Assembly (NCBI GenBank): GCA_017517135.1
Contig: JAFXAK010000001.1
Location: forward strand, 1-51,997
Origin: Clostridia bacterium
Lineage (GTDB): Bacteria; Bacillota; Clostridia; Oscillospirales; Acutalibacteraceae
Reading direction: 5' to 3'
DNA: 51,997 nt
The position numbers and the translations under genes were made by a program. The notes under the pieces were generated by a model. That model saw only the letters and a program-made list of their open reading frames with translations, had not been told where the DNA came from and searched no databases. Below are positions 25,348-32,120 of this stretch, piece by piece (the first letter of the stretch is position 1; each line of letters begins with the position of its first letter).

Positions 25348-26139
25348 TTATCTGTAAAGTGTGTCAGCATATGACCAATAGTATTCCTGCAAATCCTCGT
25401 CTATGTATTCAAAAGCCTCTTCCTGTAAATCCTCAGGAATTCCGTAAAAGGCTTCTGCTATAGCGCCTGCGATACATGCTATTGTGTCACCGTCACCGCC
25501 GAGAGAAACGGCATTTCTTATAGCATCCTCGAAATCCTCTGAATCAAGAAATGCCACAATTGCCTGAGGAACACTGCCTTCACAAGTCATATCGTGGCTG
25601 TAGGTCGGTCGGATTTCGTCTGTTGTGAAATTCAGATCGTAATAATTTTCTTCAATATATTCTCTGATTTCAGCTTTATCTGCACCTGTTCGGGCAAGGA
25701 AGATTGCCGCTGCTACCGCCTGAGCGCCTTTTATACCCTCGGGATGGTCGTGTGTGATTTCAGCACTCCATTTTGCCAGCTCTTCAACCTCTGGGAGAGT
25801 ATCGGCAGCCCACGCTGTGGGGGAAACACGCATCGCAGAGCCGTTAGTGTAGCCGCCGTACGGCTCATCCTCATCCATTATCATCCATTGATAAAATCTG
25901 TCTCCATATCCTGCATCGGGATATCTTAAGCCTATTTCTCTTATGTATTCACAAAGAAGCTGCTTGAAATTGTTTTCATCCCAGAGCTCTGCCTCTGCAC
26001 ACGCACAGCCTACTGCAATGGTTATTATACTGTCATCAGTCGGTCTGCTCTCGGGTGCAAAAAGTAAAAAATCCTTTGTTTTATCGGAGCCGAATTCATA
26101 CGGCGAGCCGATTATATCACCGATAATAGCACCAAGCAT
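25348..26139 (-). CDS. ADP-ribosylglycohydrolase (DraG family)
   Basis: Removes ADP-ribose from a protein or nucleic-acid target. The metal-binding motifs are visible: IIGDIIGSPYEF at the N-terminus, RPTDDSIITIAVG near residue 32, THDHPEGIKGA mid-protein, and SLGGDGDTIACIAGAIAEA near residue 212. 263 aa, normal. An ATG with GGAGG upstream. No ADP-ribosyltransferase gene is in the window, so its target is unknown. The next gene on the same strand upstream, a HAD protein of an RNA-repair-like family, may be functionally linked, but a 120-base gap with its own hairpin separates them. Confidence 0.92.
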   Translation of the reverse strand: MLGAIIGDIIGSPYEFGSDKTKDFLLFAPESRPTDDSIITIAVGCACAEAELWDENNFKQLLCEYIREIGLRYPDAGYGDRFYQWMIMDEDEPYGGYTNGSAMRVSPTAWAADTLPEVEELAKWSAEITHDHPEGIKGAQAVAAAIFLARTGADKAEIREYIEENYYDLNFTTDEIRPTYSHDMTCEGSVPQAIVAFLDSEDFEDAIRNAVSLGGDGDTIACIAGAIAEAFYGIPEDLQEEAFEYIDEDLQEYYWSYADTLYR

Positions 26140-26262
26140 ATTAAACCTCCGTTATTTTAATATATAGGAAATTGCTCGCGAAGTGAGCAATTTAGCTTAT
26201 ATCAAGAAACACCTTTCCCCCAAGATTGGGGGTAGGGGGTTGATAAATCGTAAGATTTTTTC
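26140..26262. repeat. Hairpin repeats in a 123-base gap
   Basis: AAATTGCTC (26169-26177) and GAGCAATTT (26185-26193) form a perfect 9-bp stem on a seven-base loop. A second C/G-run hairpin (CCCCCAA GA TTGGGGG) lies around 26219-26234. Both are in the leader of the ADP-ribosylglycohydrolase gene and look like small dispersed repeats rather than genes. Confidence 0.5.
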
Positions 26263-26727
26263 TTATTTTTCTTTTGTTAATATTTCAATTGCTTTGTCGA
26301 TATGTACTTGTTCGAGTGCATTGCCGATTCTGTAATCGGTTTTCACAACATAATCTTCTAAGTCTCCCCAACCGAATTTTATATCGTCAATAATCACAAA
26401 GCTATCAATATCCTCACGGTGGGAAAGCCACGCTCTGATTTCCTTTGAACGGTTACCGCCAAGGGACGGGGTTTTGTCAAAAAGCTTAATTCCGTGCTGA
26501 TTAAAAATTTCTTCAAGCTCTCTGCCTGTTTCGTTGGTCTCTTTGCCCTCGGGATCCCAATGGCATCTCCACGAGCTTGACAAAACAATATTCGCCCCCG
26601 TGCGGTCAATAAGAGCTTTGACTAATACCAGACGGCTGACATCTATATTCGAGTTTGTATCCGATTTGTTTTTATCATACCGTGCAGAGTTCAGAACTCC
26701 GTCGATATCAAGAAAAATAATTTTCAT
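26263..26727 (-). CDS. HAD-superfamily protein of the RNA-repair-like (Swiss army knife) type
   Basis: N-terminal HAD motif I is FLDIDGVLNS (Asp6, Asp8), motif II is the serine in NIVLSSSWR, and FVIIDDIKFG near residue 110 carries the motif IV acidic pair. 154 aa, no cap domain. The combination LSSSWR with a short acidic C-terminal part is typical of the HAD_SAK_2 group, predicted phosphatases found in RNA-repair contexts. Substrate unknown. Same strand as the RACo-like gene, 17 bases after its stop, so possibly cotranscribed with it. Confidence 0.75.
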   Translation of the reverse strand: MKIIFLDIDGVLNSARYDKNKSDTNSNIDVSRLVLVKALIDRTGANIVLSSSWRCHWDPEGKETNETGRELEEIFNQHGIKLFDKTPSLGGNRSKEIRAWLSHREDIDSFVIIDDIKFGWGDLEDYVVKTDYRIGNALEQVHIDKAIEILTKEK

Positions 26728-26744
26728 TTTGTCACCATTTGAAT

Positions 26745-28124
26745 TTAAAACATCATATTTTCAATAAATAACTCGCTGAACAGTTCATCTGTTGCCAAAT
26801 CAAGATAAGAGGCTTTTTTTGTCAGTTCGGCAAGGTTGTTTTTTTCTTTTGCATATTTTGCCGTGCCCAGCAGACTGCTGTTGTTTATCGGCGTGCATTT
26901 TGTTTTCAGCTCTTTTGGTAAAAGACCTGTGAGGACTGCATTGTCTGTGTTGATTTTTGCGGAAAAACCGCCTGAAATGTACACTTTTTCGATGTCGTCA
27001 AAAGAAATGCACTTTCTTTTAATCAGCGTCACAACAGCCGAATAAACGGCAGATTTTGCAAGCTGATATTCTCTTATGTCCGCCTGAGTTACAGAAATAC
27101 CGTCTGCGATTTCTATACTGTCGGGTGTCATAAGTCCCGTTTTGTCAATTCTCTGAGCTTTGAGAAGAAAAGCAATAATGTCAATAAGTCCCGTGCCGCA
27201 TATTCCTTTTGGCGGTTCGTTGCCTATAGTTTTTATTTCTTTTTCCGAATAGGAATATACAGCTCCGTTTGCGGCAGACATTCCGCAGGAAATGCTTGCA
27301 CCCTCAAAGCACGGCCCTGCGGCGGCAGAGGTGCATATAATTTCATTTTGCGAAAAAAGTATAATTTCCGCATTCGTGCCGAGGTCAATGAGAAGATTGT
27401 ATTTGTTTTCTGTGGGGAAATAGGTAAAATTAAGTCCTGCAACCAAATCTGCACCAATAAAAGATGAAATACAGGGTAGGGACTCAACGGTATTTACACC
27501 TGTAAGCGATAAATTTTGCGCTTTTTCCGTTTTTGTTTCAAGGAAAACGGGTGTATAGGGAGCGGTACCGAGTGATGAGCAGTCAACACCGAAAAAGATA
27601 TGAAGCATTGCCGTGTTACCCGAAGCATATAGTCTGTCAAGCTTTTCAGAGGATAACAGGGCAGTCATTTCATTTATTGTGTCTGTAAGCACCCTATTTA
27701 ACTTATCAACACCGTTTTTTCTGCAGTAATCTATTCTTGACATAATATCAGCCCCGAATATTCTCTGGGGATTCGGGCGTGTAATGCTTTTTATTATGTG
27801 TCCTGTGTGAGTATCAACAACAGCCGTTTCAAGAGTGGTTGTGCCTATATCAAGCACAAAGCACAGGCTTTCGCCTTGGCTGATGCATACGGCATCTGCC
27901 GTGTTTTCTTTGTTTTCTGTATCAATTTCAACACATATATCCGATTGAATTATATACTGACAGGAAAGCTCTTCCTTGCCGTTTATTTTTACGGTGCATT
28001 TTTTGCATTTACCCATTCCCCCACAGGGGTGGTCAATGCTTTTTCCCGATTTTATTAAAACATCGGAAAGTATTTCACCGTCATTTACAAAAAAAGCTTC
28101 ACCGTTGATTGTTACCTTGTTCAT
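26745..28124 (-). CDS. RACo-like 2Fe-2S ferredoxin/ASKHA protein
   Basis: Reductive activator of corrinoid proteins, or a relative. Residues 1-60 are a 2Fe-2S ferredoxin with cysteines in HPCGGMGKCKKC and ELSCQYI. The remainder is an actin-like ATPase (DUF4445/ASKHA): FVLDIGTTTLETAVVDT near 103, LIDLGTNAEIILF near 240, CEGASISCGMSAANGAV near 270, and VYISGGFSAKINTDNAVLTGLLP near the end. Known members use ATP to pass low-potential electrons to Co(II) corrinoid proteins. At 459 aa it is shorter than many. No methyltransferase or corrinoid protein is encoded nearby. A promoter lies upstream. Confidence 0.88.
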   Translation of the reverse strand: MNKVTINGEAFFVNDGEILSDVLIKSGKSIDHPCGGMGKCKKCTVKINGKEELSCQYIIQSDICVEIDTENKENTADAVCISQGESLCFVLDIGTTTLETAVVDTHTGHIIKSITRPNPQRIFGADIMSRIDYCRKNGVDKLNRVLTDTINEMTALLSSEKLDRLYASGNTAMLHIFFGVDCSSLGTAPYTPVFLETKTEKAQNLSLTGVNTVESLPCISSFIGADLVAGLNFTYFPTENKYNLLIDLGTNAEIILFSQNEIICTSAAAGPCFEGASISCGMSAANGAVYSYSEKEIKTIGNEPPKGICGTGLIDIIAFLLKAQRIDKTGLMTPDSIEIADGISVTQADIREYQLAKSAVYSAVVTLIKRKCISFDDIEKVYISGGFSAKINTDNAVLTGLLPKELKTKCTPINNSSLLGTAKYAKEKNNLAELTKKASYLDLATDELFSELFIENMMF

Positions 28125-28157
28125 TTGTGTTTACCTTTTCAAATCTTTGATACTTTG

Positions 28158-28186
28158 AGTGTATCACACAATTTGTATAACATCAA
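28158..28186 (-). promoter_or_regulatory. Promoter of the RACo-like gene
   Basis: Minus strand: TTGATG (28181-28186), 17 bases, TACACT (28158-28163), about 35 bases upstream of the start. Confidence 0.5.
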
Positions 28187-28198
28187 TATCTATACAAA

Positions 28199-28223
28199 GA
28201 AAAAAGCTCCCCGAAAGGGGAGC
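28199..28223 (-). terminator. Terminator of the rpsT transcript
   Basis: Minus strand GCTCCCC-TTTC-GGGGAGC followed by six T and TTC. It ends the minus-strand transcript carrying rpsT and the 58-residue peptide. Confidence 0.85.
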
Positions 28224-28237
28224 AATTATATGTTTTC

Positions 28238-28414
28238 TTATTGGGTTACTGTTTCGCAAGAAAATTCTTCTTCACAGGAGCAAGAAACATAATTTTCTTC
28301 ATTGTTAGCTTTATTCTGCTTTTTTTCAAGAATCTTTGTAACTACTACATAAATACCTGCGATTGCAGCAGCAATAGCGGCAACGATAGCAATTATCTTA
28401 AGAGCTTTTTTCAT
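28238..28414 (-). CDS. 58-residue single-pass membrane peptide with a Cys-rich tail
   Basis: Not a known family. The frame reads MKKALKIIAIVAAIAAAIAG, a hydrophobic helix to about residue 26, then a Lys/Asn-rich link and an acidic tail with three cysteines (SCSCEEEFSC at 44-53). A GAAAGGAC site lies about nine bases upstream of the ATG. It sits 114 bases after rpsT on the same strand and directly before the terminator, so it is probably part of the rpsT transcript. The overlapping plus-strand frame lacks a ribosome site and is a shadow. Codon use and hydrophobicity pattern support a real gene; function unknown. Confidence 0.65.
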   Translation of the reverse strand: MKKALKIIAIVAAIAAAIAGIYVVVTKILEKKQNKANNEENYVSCSCEEEFSCETVTQ

Positions 28415-28440
28415 TTAAAATACCGTCCTTTCAGAAGTCA

Positions 28441-28469
28441 GATAAACGGTTTAACACGGTCCGTTTATC
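28441..28469. repeat. Inverted repeat between rpsT and the small peptide gene
   Basis: GATAAACGG (28441-28449) and CCGTTTATC (28461-28469) pair perfectly around an 11-base loop, just upstream of the small gene's ribosome site. There is no T tract; it may be an RNA-processing or stability element. Confidence 0.5.
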
Positions 28470-28528
28470 CGCAGAGTCAAAATATCGGATACGGGTTAAT
28501 ATCTGTTTTTGACATCCAGCATCCGAGC

Positions 28529-28792
28529 TTACGCGTTGGACTTGTTAAGCTTTGTTACAAGAGCAGACTTCTTGTGTGCAGCATTGTTCTTATGGATAAG
28601 ACCTTTTGCAGCAGCCTGGTCGATCTTCTTAACAGCAGCAACAACAAGAGCTTCCTTATCAGCAGCATTTGTTTCAACAGCAACATTTGCCTTTTTGATA
28701 GCTGTTTTGAGAGCTGAGTTTGTGGACTTGTTGCGAGCAGCCTTTGTCTTGTTAACAAGAACGCGCTTCTTAGCAGATTTGATATTGGGCAT
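28529..28792 (-). CDS. rpsT: Ribosomal protein bS20
   Basis: Small-subunit protein that binds 16S rRNA early in assembly. 87 aa, Lys/Ala-rich helical protein with the family start MPNIKSAKKRVLVNKTKAARN and the GLIHKNNAAHKKSAL segment near the C-terminus. A strong GAAGGAGG site precedes the ATG. Divergent from gpr across a 150-base gap, the same rpsT-gpr neighbourhood seen in many spore-formers. Confidence 0.97.
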   Translation of the reverse strand: MPNIKSAKKRVLVNKTKAARNKSTNSALKTAIKKANVAVETNAADKEALVVAAVKKIDQAAAKGLIHKNNAAHKKSALVTKLNKSNA

Positions 28793-28824
28793 TTATAACA
28801 CCTCCTTCATTTATACAGTACAAT

Positions 28825-28853
28825 ATGATATCACTAAATCTTAATAAATGCAA
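28825..28853 (-). promoter_or_regulatory. Promoter of rpsT
   Basis: Minus strand: TTGCAT (28848-28853), 17 bases, TATCAT (28825-28830), about 32 bases before the start. Confidence 0.6.
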
Positions 28854-28882
28854 CAGTTTTTTTATTAATTTTTTGCATTTAA

Positions 28883-28912
28883 GTATAAATAAAATCAGTT
28901 GAGAGCAAACTT
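28883..28912 (+). promoter_or_regulatory. Forespore-type (sigma F/G) promoter of gpr
   Basis: GTATA (28883-28887), 15 bases, GAGCAAACTT (28903-28912) fits the forespore pattern GYATA-N15-GGnnAnAmTw with one mismatch. gpr belongs to the sigma F/G regulon in Bacillus. The predicted start near 28918 leaves the ribosome site intact. Confidence 0.5.
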
Positions 28913-28943
28913 TTTTTGTATATTATTTTAAGGAATGATAAAT

Positions 28944-29813
28944 TTGCAGTTCAGAACGGATTTGGCACTTGAACGCCGTGAAATTCTCGGAGAAAGCTGT
29001 CCCCGGGGTGTTCGCTTTATTGAAAAGAAAAATGAAGATGCAAGAATAAGCGAAATAATAATAGAAAACGAAGACGGTGCGAAGGCTTTGGGCAAGCCTC
29101 AGGGGAAATATATAACCATAGAAATGAACGGCTTTCCCGATTCAGCCTCTCTTTGCGACGGCAGACTTGAAGCACTTTCCGACACAATAAAGGCCCTTTT
29201 ACCCGAAAAGGGGGATGTGCTTGTTGCGGGCTTGGGAAATACCGCAATAACTCCCGATGCCTTAGGTCCCGAATGTGCATCAATGGTTATAGCAACACGG
29301 CACATAGACGAAAAAACAAAAAGGGAATTAAGGCTTCCCTTTTTACGAAGTGTCAGCGTTATAACACCGTCGGTTGCGGGGAAAACGGGTATAGAATCTA
29401 CTGAAATTATAGCAAGTATTTGTGAAAAAATCAAGCCTTGTGCGGTTATTACCGTGGATGCACTTGCCGCAACGAATGTCAGTCGGCTTGCACGGACCGT
29501 ACAGCTTTGCAATACGGGTATACAGCCCGGCTCCGGGGTGGGAAATGCCCGAAAGGCTGTCAACGAAAAAAATTTAGGTGTGCCCGTTATTGCCATAGGC
29601 GTGCCGACCGTTGTTGATGCGGTAAGTCTTGCAAAATCCATATCGGGAGAAATACACATAGACAAAGAAATCGAAGAAAACTATTCGCGTATGATGGTAG
29701 CTCCCAAGGATACCGATATTATAACCCAATCAGCTTCAAAGCTTATAGCCTTAGCCATAAACTGCGTGCTTCAGCCGACGCTGTCTCAGGAGGAAATACT
29801 TTCTCTTATGTGA
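28944..29813 (+). CDS. gpr: Germination protease GPR
   Basis: Degrades small acid-soluble spore proteins at germination; made in the forespore as an inactive zymogen. Recognised by FRTDLALERRE at the N-terminus, CPRGVRF, VLVAGLGNTAITPDALGP near residue 95, VITPSVAGKTGIES and ITVDALAATNVSRLARTVQL (split here by its core), GIQPGSGVGNARK and VPTVVDA. The ATG at 28935 directly touches the AAGGA site, leaving no spacing, so the TTG at 28944, nine bases after it, is chosen (289 aa). Followed by spoIIP 58 bases later in the usual gpr-spoIIP order. Confidence 0.95.
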   Translation: MQFRTDLALERREILGESCPRGVRFIEKKNEDARISEIIIENEDGAKALGKPQGKYITIEMNGFPDSASLCDGRLEALSDTIKALLPEKGDVLVAGLGNTAITPDALGPECASMVIATRHIDEKTKRELRLPFLRSVSVITPSVAGKTGIESTEIIASICEKIKPCAVITVDALAATNVSRLARTVQLCNTGIQPGSGVGNARKAVNEKNLGVPVIAIGVPTVVDAVSLAKSISGEIHIDKEIEENYSRMMVAPKDTDIITQSASKLIALAINCVLQPTLSQEEILSLM

Positions 29814-29871
29814 TAAAAAGCTCTTTTTTTTCATATATTTTACAGATAAAATAAAAAAGTGAGTAAAGTGT

Positions 29872-31011
29872 ATGAAAACAAAGCTATATTTCCCAACGGT
29901 GAGAAAAGAAGGCACAATGCCTGTAATAAGGCTTATTGTATCATTGTGTCTGCTTCTTTTTACCGTTGTATATATTTTACCGCAGTCGGGTGTTATTGCA
30001 GACAAAACGGAAAATATTTTATCTCTGCTCTCGGCTGCGGATAAGAAGCAATACACTAATATTCAGAATATTTCTTCAGTAAAAAATGGGGAAAGCACAG
30101 AAAATGAAACAACAACGCAAGCACACGAAGAAATAAAAAATGACACAGCTTTTGCAACGCCCGCGGATATTCTCGAAATGCAGCAGGAGTATGTTTCAGC
30201 CTTTTCTCAGCTTGAAGCAAAGGGTGTTGTGTCTCAGGAGAGTATTGTTTCAAAAGGTGCTACCGATATTATAGGCAATGTGGCAATAAGAAACTGTACA
30301 GCAGAGCAGACACCTGATTTTGATAAGCTGCTCGGTAAGGACATTGTTATTTCGGCACCTGAAAATGATGAGCCGCTGGTGCTCATTTTCCATACCCACA
30401 CAACAGAGAGCTATCTGTGTGTTGATGACGGTGTTTTTTATGATTCCTTTGAAACAAGAAGCCGTGACAGTACGAAGAATATGGTGCGTATTGGTGACGA
30501 GATATGTAAGGTGCTTGAAGAAAATTCAATCGGCTTTATCCACGACACGGCAATATATGACGAAAGCTATAACGGAGCATATTCGCGTTCGAGAGTGACG
30601 GTGCTCGAATACCTCGAAAAATATCCGTCAATACAGATTGTGCTCGATGTGCACAGGGATGCCGTTTACTATTCAGACACCAAACGGGCAAAGTTTGTGT
30701 CGGCGATAAACGGGAAAAAGGCGGCACAGATTATGATTATAACGGGTGCCGAAGAGGGGCTTGTTACAGATTTTCCGGATTGGGAGGAAAATCTGACCTT
30801 TGCTCTTAAGTTACAGAAATATGCACAGGACGATTATGAGGGACTTATGAAGCCCGTATATTTTTGTCAGAGAAAATATAATATGGATGTTGTGTCCTAC
30901 AGCCTGCTTTTAGAGGTCGGTACGGATGCCAACACTCTTGAAGAGGCGGTATATTCCGCACATCTTTTAGGGGAGAGTCTGTCAAGGCTTATAAAGGAGA
31001 ATATAAAATGA
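29872..31011 (+). CDS. spoIIP: Stage II sporulation protein P (SpoIIP)
   Basis: Amidase/endopeptidase that works with SpoIID and SpoIIM to thin peptidoglycan during engulfment. N-terminal membrane helix about 22-42, a low-complexity linker to about 150, then the catalytic domain: LVLIFHTHTTESYL near 169 with zinc-binding His, VLDVHRDAVYY near 262, and SLLLEVGTDANTLEEA near 346 with the catalytic Glu. 379 aa, normal. ATG at 29872; a possible alternative at the internal ATG (residue 16) gives a protein starting MPVIRLIVSL. Membrane-anchored in the mother cell in characterised species. Confidence 0.95.
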   Translation: MKTKLYFPTVRKEGTMPVIRLIVSLCLLLFTVVYILPQSGVIADKTENILSLLSAADKKQYTNIQNISSVKNGESTENETTTQAHEEIKNDTAFATPADILEMQQEYVSAFSQLEAKGVVSQESIVSKGATDIIGNVAIRNCTAEQTPDFDKLLGKDIVISAPENDEPLVLIFHTHTTESYLCVDDGVFYDSFETRSRDSTKNMVRIGDEICKVLEENSIGFIHDTAIYDESYNGAYSRSRVTVLEYLEKYPSIQIVLDVHRDAVYYSDTKRAKFVSAINGKKAAQIMIITGAEEGLVTDFPDWEENLTFALKLQKYAQDDYEGLMKPVYFCQRKYNMDVVSYSLLLEVGTDANTLEEAVYSAHLLGESLSRLIKENIK

Positions 31012-31238
31012 AAAGGAAAAAGAAAAACAGTATACAGAAAAGCAGAAACAAGCTGATAACTAAATTTTTTACCCTCTGTTTTGTGCTTTTGTGTGCTGCT
31101 GCTCTTTTGTGCGGTGCCGTAACGGCAAGTGAAAATACATCCTTGCGGTATTTAGGTAAAAGCACAGATACCGTTTATATGGAAGATATTGAAATATTTG
31201 TTGAAGAAACAAAAAATATATTGTTTTTATTATTTTAG
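31008..31238 (+). CDS. Small single-pass membrane protein next to spoIIP
   Basis: 76 residues, overlapping the spoIIP stop by four bases (ATGA), with an AAAGGAG site inside spoIIP. A very basic N-terminus (KRKKKNSIQKSRNK) is followed by a helix near 20-42, then an acidic outer tail with a hydrophobic C-terminus (NILFLLF). No family recognised. Tight coupling suggests a sporulation or engulfment role; that is inference. Confidence 0.6.
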   Translation: MKRKKKNSIQKSRNKLITKFFTLCFVLLCAAALLCGAVTASENTSLRYLGKSTDTVYMEDIEIFVEETKNILFLLF

Positions 31239-31249
31239 GGTGCTACAAT
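31221..31249 (+). promoter_or_regulatory. Promoter of the sugar isomerase gene
   Basis: TTGTTT (31221-31226), 17 bases, TACAAT (31244-31249), overlapping the end of the small membrane protein gene and 31 bases before the next start. Confidence 0.5.
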
Positions 31250-31280
31250 ATTAATAACAAAATTTCAGGAGGTCAGAAAT

Positions 31281-32099
31281 ATGTTACCTATAGGATTGCA
31301 GTTATATTCTGTAAGAAACGAAATGGAAAAGGATTTCAAGGGCACACTCGAAAAGGTAGCCGCAATGGGCTATGACGGTGTTGAATTTGCAGGACTTTTC
31401 GGCTATGAAGCAAATGAAATCAAGGAAATGCTTGCTCAAACAGGTCTTGTGGCAGTATCTGCCCATGTTCCGCTTGCAGATATGCTTGAGGATATAGATA
31501 AGGTTATTGCTGTATATAAGGAAATCGGCTGTAAGTACATAGCTATTCCCTATGTTGACGAAGCCAACAGACCGGGCAGTCCCACTTATCCCGAAACACT
31601 TAAAAAGATTGCTGAAATAGGCAAGAAATGTGCCGAAAACTCTCTTGTACTTATGTATCACAATCACGATTTTGAGTTTGTTAAAATAGACGGTGAATAC
31701 GGTCTTGATGTTATGTATTCCACTATCCCTGCCGAATATCTCCAGACAGAGCTTGACACCTGCTGGGTAAATGTTGGAGGGGAAGTACCCGCAGAATATA
31801 TACTCAAATATTCAGGCAGAACCCCCGTTGTTCATCTCAAGGACTTTGTTATGCAGGGCAAGGAAAAGCCGAAGAAGCTTTATGAGCTTATCGGCATTGA
31901 GGATGATGAAGATGTTGCGGATGAAGAAGCATTCAGCTTCAAGCCGGTGGGCTACGGTGTTCAGGATATGCCCGCAATCATTGCCGCTGCCGAAAAATCG
32001 GGGGCAAGTTGGCTTATTGTTGAGCAGGATTCTCCCGACAAGGGTAACACAGAGCTTTCTGCAGTTGAAAAGAGTATAAAATATTTAAGAAGTCTGTAA
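31281..32099 (+). CDS. Sugar phosphate isomerase/epimerase (xylose-isomerase-like TIM barrel)
   Basis: A 272-aa member of the AP endonuclease 2/IolE-like TIM barrel family. Motifs: IGLQLYSVRNEMEKD at the N-terminus, GYDGVEFAGLFG near residue 30, YHNHDFEF near 129 (metal-site His), ELDTCWV near 157 (Glu/Asp ligands), VVHLKDF near 182, and LIVEQDSPDKG near 247. This clade acts on keto-sugars or inositol derivatives; the exact substrate cannot be read. A strong CAGGAGG site lies nine bases before the ATG. It is followed 21 bases later by the GH36-like gene, so both may serve one sugar pathway. Confidence 0.88.
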   Translation: MLPIGLQLYSVRNEMEKDFKGTLEKVAAMGYDGVEFAGLFGYEANEIKEMLAQTGLVAVSAHVPLADMLEDIDKVIAVYKEIGCKYIAIPYVDEANRPGSPTYPETLKKIAEIGKKCAENSLVLMYHNHDFEFVKIDGEYGLDVMYSTIPAEYLQTELDTCWVNVGGEVPAEYILKYSGRTPVVHLKDFVMQGKEKPKKLYELIGIEDDEDVADEEAFSFKPVGYGVQDMPAIIAAAEKSGASWLIVEQDSPDKGNTELSAVEKSIKYLRSL

Positions 32100-32120
32100 T
32101 CAGGATAGGATTTTGACATT

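Noticed and set aside
28241-28717. 158-codon plus-strand frame over rpsT
   Set aside because: Shadow of rpsT and of the small peptide gene; no ribosome site.
28899-28926. Sigma-A promoter TTGAGA-N16-TATTAT for gpr
   Set aside because: Transcription would begin within the AAGGA ribosome site.
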